DNA from: an uncultured Clostridia bacterium
GTDB taxonomy: Bacteria; Bacillota; Clostridia; Christensenellales; UBA1242
Length of the DNA: 64,000 nucleotides
Assembly: GCA_934747765.1 (NCBI GenBank)
Contig: CAKVGZ010000001.1
Location: 1 to 64,000, forward strand
Direction: 5' to 3'
A model generated the notes under the pieces. It did no database searches and was not told where the DNA came from. It saw only the letters and a program-made list of their open reading frames with translations. The first letter of the stretch is position 1. Every line of letters begins with the position of its first letter. The position numbers were made by a program, and so were the translations under genes. This document shows positions 1 through 7,158 of the stretch, piece after piece.

Positions 1-345
1 CTCAGGACGCACCAGGAAAAGAAACGAGAGCAAAGAGCGCTTGTTTTTTTTATTAGAGGAAGAAAAGTTAAAGAGGGATTCGAACGGTCCGTGAAAAAAG
101 TTGCCCCAATGGGCAAGTTTTTTAGGACCAGGCGAGAAAGCTCGCGTATGCGAGCGGAGCGAAGGCTCAGGACGCACCAGGAAAAGAAACGAGAGCAAAG
201 AGCGCTTGTTTTTTTTATTAGAGGAAGAAAAGTTAAAGAGGGATTCGAACGGTCCGTGAAAAAAGTTGCCCCAATGGGCAAGTTTTTTAGGACCAGGCGA
301 GAAAGCTCGCGTATGCGAGCGGGGCGAACCCTCAGGACGCACCAG
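1..345. repeat. 165-bp tandem repeat, two copies plus the start of a third
   Basis: Unit 1 (1-165) and unit 2 (166-330) differ at only three positions near the end of the unit; a 15-bp start of a third copy lies at 331-345. The array may continue left of the window. Each unit holds a perfect 6-bp hairpin with a GTAT loop (140-155) and a hairpin ttgccc/gggcaa (101-116) followed by a T run, like a terminator. Minus-strand bases at 75-85 read GTTCGAATCCC, the typical tRNA T-arm core, but the flanking stem does not pair well and no tRNA folds. The unit is divisible by three, so a frame stays open through it; this looks incidental. Function unknown. Confidence 0.85.
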
Positions 346-360
346 AACGTTTTGGGAGTG

Positions 361-390
361 AGAAAAAAAGAGCAGCAGCTCTTTATTTTT
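361..390. terminator. Bidirectional rho-independent terminator after the ABC permease
   Basis: Stem aaagagc/gctcttt (367-373 and 378-384) with loop agca. An A run precedes it and a T-rich run follows it, so it can act on both strands. It overlaps the stop codon of the permease gene. Confidence 0.7.
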
Positions 391-1120
391 TCTCTTTAAT
401 TTTTTCAACTATGATTGAAATTGTTATGAAAAGGGCGGTGTAGCCTAGGACGAATAGAATGTGAGGATAGATTGCTGAGGCGCCAATGGTGTGAAGTTCA
501 CTTGCAATCATAACTGTGTGGGAAAAAGGAAGGGCATTCACAAAAGTCAAAAATCTGTTTGAAAGGGAAGATAGTGGCATAAACACTCCACCAAAAATTC
601 CAACAAGAGATATAAAAATTGAAGAAATTGGACCTGTTTGTTTTTCGTTGGAACAAATGATTCCAATCATAATTCCCAAAGTGATGTATAAAAGTGCAGA
701 TGGAATTAGATATATAATGCTCAAAATCAAATTAACATTGAATGGGAATTTGAATATCAAAGCAATTGCAAAAAACAAAATTGTTTGGGCAAGAGCAAGA
801 GGAAGTGATGAGCAAACAAAACTTAGATAGTATGTCCATTTTTTTGTTGGGGCTATGTTAAGTCGTTTTATGAATGAAGTGTTTTTGTCGGCAGAAATTT
901 GTAATGAAACAAACATTCCGATAAAAGCATATCCAAAAACGCAAATTCCACTTGCGTAACTCTGAATTTTGAAATTGTCAGGAATGAAAGAAATGTTCAT
1001 GAAAATGGCTTGCATAAGAACAAGCATGATAACTGGAAAAATCAGACAAAAAACAATGCTTAAAGGGTCGCGAAGCATTTCCTTCAAATTTCTTTTTGTT
1101 AAAGCAAACAGTTTTTTCAT
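383..1120 (-). CDS. ABC-2 type transporter permease
   Basis: A 245-residue integral membrane protein with about six hydrophobic segments, matching the usual length and layout of ABC-2 permeases that work with a separate ATPase. The N-terminus (KRNLKEMLRDPLSIVFCLIFP, residues 9-29) is the typical entry into the first membrane helix, and the last helix is followed by a short lysine-rich tail. Its ATG overlaps the stop of the ATPase gene by one base (TAATG), so the two are translationally coupled, with the GGAGGA site inside the ATPase gene. It is the membrane half of an exporter; the substrate cannot be read from the sequence. Drugs, peptides and lipids are all usual for this class. Confidence 0.85.
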   Translation of the reverse strand: MKKLFALTKRNLKEMLRDPLSIVFCLIFPVIMLVLMQAIFMNISFIPDNFKIQSYASGICVFGYAFIGMFVSLQISADKNTSFIKRLNIAPTKKWTYYLSFVCSSLPLALAQTILFFAIALIFKFPFNVNLILSIIYLIPSALLYITLGIMIGIICSNEKQTGPISSIFISLVGIFGGVFMPLSSLSNRFLTFVNALPFSHTVMIASELHTIGASAIYPHILFVLGYTALFITISIIVEKIKEKK

Positions 1121-1830
1121 TATTCCTCCTCGGATAAACCTATGAATGCCTGTTCTAAACTGGACGAATTAGTTTGTTCTTTGATTTCGTCCGCTGTTCC
1201 CACGGCTTTTATTTTCCCACGACTTATGATGGCAATTCTGTCAGCCAAAAATTCAACTTCCTCAAGATAGTGAGTTGTTAGCACAATTGTCATTTTAGAT
1301 TTCAATTTTTCAACTATTTCCCAAAGCAATTTTCTTGCCTTAACATCCAATCCGAGAGTGGGTTCATCAAGAAAGAGAATTTTTGGATTGGTGATTATTG
1401 CAAGAGCAATGCTAAGTCGTCTGAGTTGACCGCCACTAAGTTTTTTACACAAAACTTTTTCTTTTTCTTTAAGTCCAAACTCTACAATAATGTTTTTTAT
1501 TTTGTCGTCTTTATTTTCAACATCATACAAAGTTGCAATGAGGTCTAAATTTTCTTTTACTGTCAAGTTTTTTGCAACGGCGCTTTCTTGTGGAGAAATG
1601 TTGATTATCTTTCGCACTTTGTCTTTTTCCGATATCAAATCATAATCGTTTATTTTGGCGTTGCCCGAAGTTGGGCTTGCTTGGGTGGAAAGTATGTTTA
1701 TCAAAGTTGTCTTTCCTGCGCCATTTAGGCCAAGAAGTGCAAAACATTCGTTGTCGTTTATTGTCAAATTAACTTCGTCAACTGCAGTCAATTTTCCAAA
1801 TTTTTTTGTTATGTTTTCTGTTTTAATCAT
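1120..1830 (-). CDS. ABC transporter ATP-binding protein (ABC-2 exporter)
   Basis: A 236-residue nucleotide-binding domain. Walker A is GLNGAGKTT (around residues 34-42), the signature is LSGGQ followed by LRRLSIAL, Walker B is ILFLDEPT, and the switch histidine follows in VLTTHYLEE. The arrangement matches the DrrA/CcmA-like ATPases that drive ABC-2 permeases, and the permease follows directly. The start overlaps the end of the AbrB-like gene by four bases (ATGA), so regulator, ATPase and permease form one operon. The C-terminus is short and acidic, without the longer tail of some drug-exporter ATPases. Substrate unknown. Confidence 0.9.
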   Translation of the reverse strand: MIKTENITKKFGKLTAVDEVNLTINDNECFALLGLNGAGKTTLINILSTQASPTSGNAKINDYDLISEKDKVRKIINISPQESAVAKNLTVKENLDLIATLYDVENKDDKIKNIIVEFGLKEKEKVLCKKLSGGQLRRLSIALAIITNPKILFLDEPTLGLDVKARKLLWEIVEKLKSKMTIVLTTHYLEEVEFLADRIAIISRGKIKAVGTADEIKEQTNSSSLEQAFIGLSEEE

Positions 1831-2036
1831 TTATTTTCTCCATTTTTAGCATTAAAGATTGCCTCGGCAAATTTAAGATATTCATCATACTTTGCAATTG
1901 CTATGCCTTTTTCTTTATCTCCAAACAGAATCAAAGTGTCACCTTCTTTAATGTTGAAAATATCTCGGGCTTCTTTTGGAATAACCATTTGTCCTTTGTT
2001 ACTAACTTTTGTTGTCCAAATATATTTATTTTCCAT
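1827..2036 (-). CDS. AbrB/MazE/SpoVT-type DNA-binding regulator
   Basis: A 69-residue protein whose first 45 residues form a swapped-hairpin AbrB domain: a strand (WTTKVSNKGQMVIPKEARD), then a short helix and KEGDTLILFG. Proteins of this family bind DNA as dimers through the basic N-terminal hairpin. It is the first gene of the operon with the ABC exporter and overlaps the ATPase gene by 4 nt, so it probably regulates the transporter or its own promoter (inference). No toxin partner is adjacent, which argues against an antitoxin role. The ribosome site is a modest GAGG. Confidence 0.85.
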   Translation of the reverse strand: MENKYIWTTKVSNKGQMVIPKEARDIFNIKEGDTLILFGDKEKGIAIAKYDEYLKFAEAIFNAKNGENK

Positions 2037-2070
2037 TTTAACCTCGTCTTACTTTTCTTACTATGCTTAC

Positions 2071-2098
2071 ATTATAAGACAAAACAAAAAAATTGCAA
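2071..2098 (-). promoter_or_regulatory. Sigma-A-type promoter of the AbrB-ABC operon
   Basis: On the minus strand, -35 TTGCAA (2093-2098), a 16-bp spacer and a perfect -10 TATAAT (2071-2076), about 35 bp before the start of the AbrB-like gene. Confidence 0.7.
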
Positions 2099-2177
2099 AT
2101 AAAAAATGCATTTAATCATTTTTTAATTTTATCCCAATTTTCCACAGAAAAATTTTCAAAAAGTTTATTATTCTTTT

Positions 2178-2217
2178 TTGGTTTCTAAGACGATTGTAGT
2201 ATAATGCTTTTAGGAGG
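2178..2217 (+). promoter_or_regulatory. Promoter and ribosome site of the 75-residue membrane protein
   Basis: TTGGTT (2178-2183), 16 bp, TATAAT (2200-2205), then a strong AGGAGG (2212-2217) eight bases before the ATG. It diverges from the promoter at 2071-2098. Confidence 0.65.
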
Positions 2218-2225
2218 GAAAGAAA

Positions 2226-2453
2226 ATGGCAAAATCATCAAAAAGAGATTATTTTGGTCTTGGCTATGTTATCAGCGTAATTCTTGCAATCATTCCTGTA
2301 ACTGCTTGGATCTTGGGTGCAATAACAAGATTGAAAGAAGGTAAAATTGTTGCTGGAATTTTGAGATTGATTGGTCTTGGACTAATTATGTGGATTCTTG
2401 ACATCGTTTTCATAATTTCTCAAAAACGTATTTGCAGAATTTTGAACGTCTAA
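2226..2453 (+). CDS. Small two-helix membrane protein, function unknown
   Basis: A 75-residue protein with a basic N-terminus (KSSKRDY) and two hydrophobic helices, roughly residues 11-33 and 44-64, separated by a positively charged RLKEGK loop. It has its own promoter and a strong AGGAGG, and ends in a terminator shared with the convergent gene. I do not recognise a family. The lone promoter and good ribosome site make a real gene likely. Confidence 0.75.
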   Translation: MAKSSKRDYFGLGYVISVILAIIPVTAWILGAITRLKEGKIVAGILRLIGLGLIMWILDIVFIISQKRICRILNV

Positions 2454-2461
2454 GATAAGAA

Positions 2462-2494
2462 AAAATAACAAGTTTAACACTTGTTATTTTTTTT
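2462..2494. terminator. Bidirectional terminator between convergent genes
   Basis: Stem aaaataacaag/cttgttatttt (2462-2472 and 2480-2490) with a 7-nt loop, flanked by A and T runs. It serves the plus gene ending at 2453 and the minus gene ending at 2493. Confidence 0.85.
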
Positions 2495-3371
2495 AACCAA
2501 TTTTAATCACAAAATAATTTGTTTTATCAATAACTTCGAAGTTGTAATCTTTTGCACCAAGACTTTCCAATGAATATGCAAAACCTGAAGTAGTTTTGTT
2601 TCCTATCATAGCATTGATAAGTGGGGACGAAATTGTTTCACAAAGTTTTTGTGCCGTTCCAACTTTTGCAACCAAATCGAGAACTTTACAAATGTTTTCT
2701 GTTTGTGCTTTGTTGAGATTGTTGATTGTCAAAGATTTTCCAGTTATTGTGTACTCAAATTCTGTTTCACCTTTTGTAACTGTGCTGGTTGCTGAGATAT
2801 AGAGAGTTTTTGGAATGTATCTGTTGAATAGGCTTAGTGGGAAAGAGTTCATTTTGTTTTTTATCGAAGAAATGTCAAGTTTGACAACTATGTTCACATC
2901 AGCGGATTTTTCATCAATATTTTCAAATTTAACTTGAATCAGAGTTAAATTAATTTCGTCATCTCCCATTTTCACTTTTGCACCGTTTTGGTCCATGATT
3001 AAGTTGTTGATTATTGCACCAATTTGTTTGTCGGTCAATCGAATATCACCTGTTAAGTTTGATTCCGATGTCAACCCCGTTGTTTGAATTTTATAGCCAT
3101 TTTCTTCAGAGTAGGTGATAAGGTCTTTTGCTTTTGCATTAACGTTAACTTTCGCTGATTCCATGTCATCAACTGAAAATTTGTTTGGGAACAATTTCGA
3201 TTCATCAACTTCTTGTGTCAAAATCTTAAATTGAGAGATTGTTTCGAAAATATTTATTCCAAATTTGTTTTTAACAAACAAAAACACTCCAAGAATTGCT
3301 ATCCCAATAACTAGGGCAGAGGTCAACAGAGATATTAATAATTTCACCCACCAAGGTTTTCTTTTTGTCAT
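2493..3371 (-). CDS. Membrane-anchored extracytoplasmic protein, function unknown
   Basis: A 292-residue protein with a basic start (TKRKPWWVK), one membrane helix at about residues 10-33, and an outside domain of about 255 residues with alternating strands and many Lys, Asn and Thr. There is no lipobox and no catalytic motif I recognise. The outer part contains a DKQIGAIINNL segment and an ITGKSLTINNLNKAQTENICKVLDLV segment that look like a lipid- or protein-binding fold, but that is a guess. Start supported by AGGAGA upstream of the ATG. It diverges from the lipoprotein gene at 3455, which may suggest a shared envelope role. Confidence 0.75.
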   Translation of the reverse strand: MTKRKPWWVKLLISLLTSALVIGIAILGVFLFVKNKFGINIFETISQFKILTQEVDESKLFPNKFSVDDMESAKVNVNAKAKDLITYSEENGYKIQTTGLTSESNLTGDIRLTDKQIGAIINNLIMDQNGAKVKMGDDEINLTLIQVKFENIDEKSADVNIVVKLDISSIKNKMNSFPLSLFNRYIPKTLYISATSTVTKGETEFEYTITGKSLTINNLNKAQTENICKVLDLVAKVGTAQKLCETISSPLINAMIGNKTTSGFAYSLESLGAKDYNFEVIDKTNYFVIKIG

Positions 3372-3454
3372 ATATTCTCCTTTTTTTTAAGGATAACAAA
3401 ATAATTGAAAAAATCAAAGAGTTTATCAAAAAAATTTTTGGAAATAATGACCTT

Positions 3455-4291
3455 ATGAAAAAGATTCTTTCGTTATTATTATTGATTTTATGTGTGCCAT
3501 GTTTGTTTGTGGGATGCGACAAATTGACTGTTGAAAAAAATGTTGTTGAAACGTGTTCGGCTCTTTCAACAAAGCTTGTTCAAACATATTACAACAAGCC
3601 AGAAAATTCAAAACTTGATGACCCAACGGACGAAAACTTTTATGTTCAAGTTGAAGAAGACGAAACAAGAGATTTGACGTCAATTTCAATAAACAATGTT
3701 ATCTATAAAAAAGATACAAATTACAAATTTAGTGTGGGAAACAACAATTTTGTGACAACGCCAATTTGGAAATTGGAAAACGGAAAGTTATTTATTGCTT
3801 TGCCAACTCTCTATGTTGAAGCAAAAGGTGGAATAACAAAAATTGAGGCAAGTGACAAAATTATCAATGTGAAAGTTTATGAAAATTCTGGGAACTTAAG
3901 CATGGGCAATGTGGGAGCATTTGGAAAAACTGAAGGAGCCAAAGCTGAAAAAACAGTTGATTCATCGGGGAAAATTATTGTTAAACACACTCGAGAATCC
4001 GGCAGAACGTTTGTTGGCTGGGTTTTAACCAAAGAGAACAAACCAATTTCGAAAGACCTTTATGTTTTCACGAGAAAATATTATGAGGAATCAAAATCAA
4101 TTTCTTATGGAATTGATGTGACCGCCGATTCTGAAGAGTTTGGATATTCAACCGGGCTATACAATTATTATGTTAATGGCGACATAACAGAGCCAAAATC
4201 CAGAAAAATTGACTATGTAATTGCCATTCCAAGAATTGGAAATATTGAATTTGTTGTCGATATAACAGAAAATGTTCCGGGAAACGCTTAA
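3455..4291 (+). CDS. Putative lipoprotein, function unknown
   Basis: A 278-residue protein starting at the internal Met of a longer frame that opens at 3365. The chosen start gives a clean lipoprotein signal, MKKILSLLLLILCVPCLFVGC, with Cys21 as the lipidated residue. The upstream start would overlap the divergent gene and place a charged stretch before the signal. The mature part is rich in Lys, Asp and Thr; residues near SGRTFVGWVLTKENKPI resemble the GW-type strand of Listeria-Bacteroides repeats, but only once. The ribosome site is poor (GGAAA, about 11 nt away). It has the same signal style as the two giant lipoproteins further on. Function unknown. Confidence 0.75.
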   Translation: MKKILSLLLLILCVPCLFVGCDKLTVEKNVVETCSALSTKLVQTYYNKPENSKLDDPTDENFYVQVEEDETRDLTSISINNVIYKKDTNYKFSVGNNNFVTTPIWKLENGKLFIALPTLYVEAKGGITKIEASDKIINVKVYENSGNLSMGNVGAFGKTEGAKAEKTVDSSGKIIVKHTRESGRTFVGWVLTKENKPISKDLYVFTRKYYEESKSISYGIDVTADSEEFGYSTGLYNYYVNGDITEPKSRKIDYVIAIPRIGNIEFVVDITENVPGNA

Positions 4292-4307
4292 ATTTAATAA
4301 ATTTGTT

Positions 4308-4338
4308 TTGAAAATTCCTTTTATTTTGGTAATATAAA
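4308..4338 (+). promoter_or_regulatory. Likely promoter of the YugP-like and SHOCT gene pair
   Basis: TTGAAA (4308-4313), 17 bp, AATATA (4331-4336), with TATAAA overlapping at 4333. AGGAGG follows close before the ATG at 4362. The exact -10 is uncertain. Confidence 0.5.
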
Positions 4339-4361
4339 ATTACAAATAGGAGGAGTTTTTT

Positions 4362-5144
4362 ATGGCAACTTTTTTAGGATTAACAACGTTAACAGTTGCA
4401 ATTATTGCTGTGATTGGTGTTGCTGCTTTTGCACTGTTCTGCATTTGGGTTTGGATCAAGATTATTGAACACAAAGAAAGCAGAGCATTTTGGCGGCTTA
4501 AAAACAGAAACACAGAAATCAATGTAACCGGCGCCGACATGACAAGAACAATGTTAGACCAATTTGGTCTTGTCAATGTTGAAATTGAAAGAGTGGGATT
4601 TTTCAGAAGTATGTTCAGAGGAAACACCTACAGCGCTAGAAAAAAGAAAGTTTATTTGAATAAATTTGTTTATGACAGAAGTGCACTGCTTGGACTTGCA
4701 AGCATAAACAGAGTGGTTGGTCTTGCAAAACTTGATGCCGACGGAAACAAAAACGTTAAACGCGTTTCAAACATTTTGTGGCTTCAATCAACAATTGCTC
4801 TCATCATTCCCGCTGTGATCATTTCAGTCATTATTGATGGGCTTATGTTTGCTCAGTTGGGTGTGATTTCTATAGTGGCTTGTTGTGTGGGGATAGTGAT
4901 ATTCATTGTGGTTTCTGCACTTGCAATCAGCACAGCAAAGGTTGTTAAACAAGCAGATAAGGAAGGTTTAGACCTTCTTGAAGCAATGGCAGTTTTAACT
5001 GATGATGAACTTAACACTGTTAAAAAATTGTCAAAACTTAATTACAAAATTTATATTGCAAACATCATTTTAACATCTGTTTTTATTTTGAAATTGTCGG
5101 CTCAATTGGTTTGGTCGATACTAAAAATTGGTTCAAAGAAATAG
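4362..5144 (+). CDS. YugP-like membrane protein lacking the zinc peptidase motif
   Basis: A 260-residue protein with an N-terminal helix (about 10-35), a soluble segment, and further helices near 135-195 and 230-255. Residues 55-113 follow the YugP zinc metallopeptidase pattern: TGA at 56-58, Arg62, LD at 65-66, GL at 69-70, then V..E.V.GF, Y90, and VYLNKFVYDRS. Where YugP proteins have HEVGHA, this protein has R117-V-V-G-L-A122, so both His ligands and the catalytic Glu are replaced. The later EFNAS-type motif is also gone, while the C-terminal KLNYKIYIANIILTSVFIL matches the family's AALTY.AA segment. This family reading comes from memory of YugP, not from an alignment run. It is followed after 9 nt by the SHOCT-tailed gene. 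Confidence 0.65.
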   Translation: MATFLGLTTLTVAIIAVIGVAAFALFCIWVWIKIIEHKESRAFWRLKNRNTEINVTGADMTRTMLDQFGLVNVEIERVGFFRSMFRGNTYSARKKKVYLNKFVYDRSALLGLASINRVVGLAKLDADGNKNVKRVSNILWLQSTIALIIPAVIISVIIDGLMFAQLGVISIVACCVGIVIFIVVSALAISTAKVVKQADKEGLDLLEAMAVLTDDELNTVKKLSKLNYKIYIANIILTSVFILKLSAQLVWSILKIGSKK

Positions 5145-5153
5145 GAGGGCACA

Positions 5154-5993
5154 ATGGAACAAGATTTGAAATTTCTTAAAAGAGAAACAAAAACAGGGAT
5201 TGTTGTGACAAGTGTAATTGTTTCAATTGCAGTTATTGCGATGATTATGACAGCAATTTTAGTAACAAGTGTTTCTGTTGGTGACATTTTGGCTGTGGGA
5301 ACTTCGATTATTGTAATTGGAACAGCAATTGCAACAGGGATAAGCCAAATAAAAGTTTTTAGGGATTATAAGTCGGTCAAAAAATCGCTTTGCGCTGAAG
5401 GGATTTTCAACATCTGCGTTTCCGCGCTCATTGTTATAACTGGAGCAATCTATCTTTTCATGCGAGATGCAACAATTGATCTTAGATATTTTATTTCAGT
5501 TTTTGTGTTGGCCTTTGCAGTTTGGAAAGTTATTGTTGGAGTGGCTTCCATAAAAGAAAAACGCAACAATGCTTGGCTTGATATTGTTCTTGCTTCGTTT
5601 TGGCTCACAAGTGGAACGCTACTCATTTTAACAGCAGTTTTTAACACTTCCACAATGCTTATTGTTTTTGCAGTTTCAAATTTCTTGCTTTTGATAACCG
5701 AAGTGGTCTATTTGCTATATTCATATATTTTCAAAACGCCAGATTATTTGGCAACTGAAGAAGCAATTGCAATTCTCAAAAAAGAACAAGAAGAAAGAGA
5801 GCTTAGGTTAAACAGATATAATTCGCTTTCAGGAAGAATTGCTCAACCTGAAACAATTGTTAAAGAAGAACCAAAAAAAGAAGATGATTTAAAAGCAAAG
5901 CTTGCAAAATTGAATGCTTTGAAAATGGAAGGAATCATCAGCGAAGAAGAATATGCTGAAAAACGAAAAAAAATAATTGACGAGTCACTTTAA
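5154..5993 (+). CDS. Multi-pass membrane protein with C-terminal SHOCT domain
   Basis: A 279-residue protein. Residues about 18-195 hold six hydrophobic segments in three pairs, a layout seen in HdeD/DUF308-like proteins. A charged linker with Glu and Lys follows, and the last 36 residues (DDLKAKLAKLNALKMEGIIS then EEEYAEKRKKII) are a typical SHOCT helix pair. SHOCT domains are short oligomerisation modules found at the ends of many membrane proteins. It lies 9 nt after the YugP-like gene and ends in a terminator, so the two form an operon. Biochemical role unknown. Confidence 0.8.
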   Translation: MEQDLKFLKRETKTGIVVTSVIVSIAVIAMIMTAILVTSVSVGDILAVGTSIIVIGTAIATGISQIKVFRDYKSVKKSLCAEGIFNICVSALIVITGAIYLFMRDATIDLRYFISVFVLAFAVWKVIVGVASIKEKRNNAWLDIVLASFWLTSGTLLILTAVFNTSTMLIVFAVSNFLLLITEVVYLLYSYIFKTPDYLATEEAIAILKKEQEERELRLNRYNSLSGRIAQPETIVKEEPKKEDDLKAKLAKLNALKMEGIISEEEYAEKRKKIIDESL

Positions 5994-5995
5994 TG

Positions 5996-6028
5996 AAAAA
6001 AACCACGAAACATCGTGGTTTTTTTTAT
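5996..6028. terminator. Bidirectional terminator
   Basis: Stem aaccacga/tcgtggtt (6001-6008 and 6013-6020), loop aaca, with A run before and T run after. It separates the SHOCT gene from the convergent glycosyltransferase gene. Confidence 0.9.
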
Positions 6029-7158
6029 TTTACAGAATTAACAATGAAATCACATATCGTTTTTGATGAAGTTGGATAGGATAGTGCAGACACAGATTTT
6101 TGCATCTCGGCCAATCTATCTGGCGATGCAATTAAGCTGTCCACAACTTTATAGGCCAAATTGTTGTTTTTTAAATAGATACAAGCATTTTTGCTCACCA
6201 AGTAGTCTTTGTTTTCAACTTCTTGAAAAGGCAATTTTTTTGTTGCAATGATAGGCAGGCCTTTACTGAAAGCTTCACTGGTTGTTAGCCCTCCAAGTTT
6301 TGTTATTATAATGTCACTGGCTGACATGATTTCATCCACATTGTTTACAAAACCAAAATTCGTTAAACCAACGTCATTGGTTTTATTTTTGAATTTATTT
6401 AATTTAAACAACTGCTTTTTGTTTTTTCCATTAATTGTTAATATTTGGAAATTATTTTTGCTTTTTCTCAAGTTTTTTACCAATTTTGCGTTGTTTCCAA
6501 AACCAAATCCGCCATTCATGATTAAAAGGGTAAACATATTTTTATCTATCCCCAAATTATGCCTTGCTTCTGATTTATCAATTTTTTTGCAGAACTTTTC
6601 ATTTATTGGAATTCCAGTTGTCACAATTTGATTTTCTGAAAAACCTTTTTTAACAAGGTCCCCATCAAAATCTGGTGTTGGTGCAAAAATGTAATCAATT
6701 TTTGTCAAACATTCTGTTGTTGGAGCAACATCAAAATCTGACACAATTGAAAATACTTTTGCCGACAGAGCAATTTCATTTTTTTGTTCTCTCAATTTTG
6801 ACATGCATATTCCAGCAAAAGTGTGAGCACAAAAAACTGCATCCGGTTTGTATTCTTCAATAGTTTCCTTCACAAAATTTATGGCATTGTTAACAAAAAA
6901 GCTTGATGCCGTTATTTTTTTGTTGCGATAGTCTGTTCTTCTTGTTAATTCAAAAACTGCATTTGCAAAATGGATTGCGTATCTGCAAATTGTGAAATAT
7001 CCTTTGTTGACCAGATAAGTTCTCAGTTTGTTTCTTCCTTTGAACAAGTCAACAGTTTTTGCTTGGACGTCTGGATATTTTTCGAATTGGCTTGTTAAAG
7101 ATCTGCAAATTGAATTGTGCCCTTCACCAGCAGAAACAGTCAAAAATAAAACCTTCAT
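6025..7158 (-). CDS. MGDG synthase/UgtP-like glycosyltransferase (GT28)
   Basis: A 377-residue enzyme with the N-terminal MGDG-synthase domain (LTVSAGEGHNSICRSL, residues 6-21) and a C-terminal GT-B donor domain (SDIIITKLGGLTTSEAFSKG, then PIIATKKLPFQEVEN). This class transfers glucose or galactose from UDP-sugar to diacylglycerol or a glycolipid at the inner face of the membrane. The usual ETD/EAD-type donor segment is here KLGGLTTSEA, as in other UgtP-like proteins. Its ATG overlaps the stop of the GT4 gene upstream (TAATG), so the two enzymes are made together, which suggests successive steps on one glycolipid (inference). Length is normal for the family. Confidence 0.85.
   Translation of the reverse strand: MKVLFLTVSAGEGHNSICRSLTSQFEKYPDVQAKTVDLFKGRNKLRTYLVNKGYFTICRYAIHFANAVFELTRRTDYRNKKITASSFFVNNAINFVKETIEEYKPDAVFCAHTFAGICMSKLREQKNEIALSAKVFSIVSDFDVAPTTECLTKIDYIFAPTPDFDGDLVKKGFSENQIVTTGIPINEKFCKKIDKSEARHNLGIDKNMFTLLIMNGGFGFGNNAKLVKNLRKSKNNFQILTINGKNKKQLFKLNKFKNKTNDVGLTNFGFVNNVDEIMSASDIIITKLGGLTTSEAFSKGLPIIATKKLPFQEVENKDYLVSKNACIYLKNNNLAYKVVDSLIASPDRLAEMQKSVSALSYPTSSKTICDFIVNSVK

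Noticed and set aside
91..399. 102-residue open frame in the 165-bp repeat
   Set aside because: It stays open only because the repeat length is a multiple of three; there is no ribosome site, and it is Arg/Lys-rich with hairpins inside.
3365..3454. Longer start of the lipoprotein gene
   Set aside because: It overlaps the divergent gene and puts a charged stretch before a clean lipoprotein signal.
3440..3457. Possible third leaderless gene (lipoprotein at 3455)
   Set aside because: AATAAT lies 6 nt from the ATG, but no -35 box is found at a proper distance.
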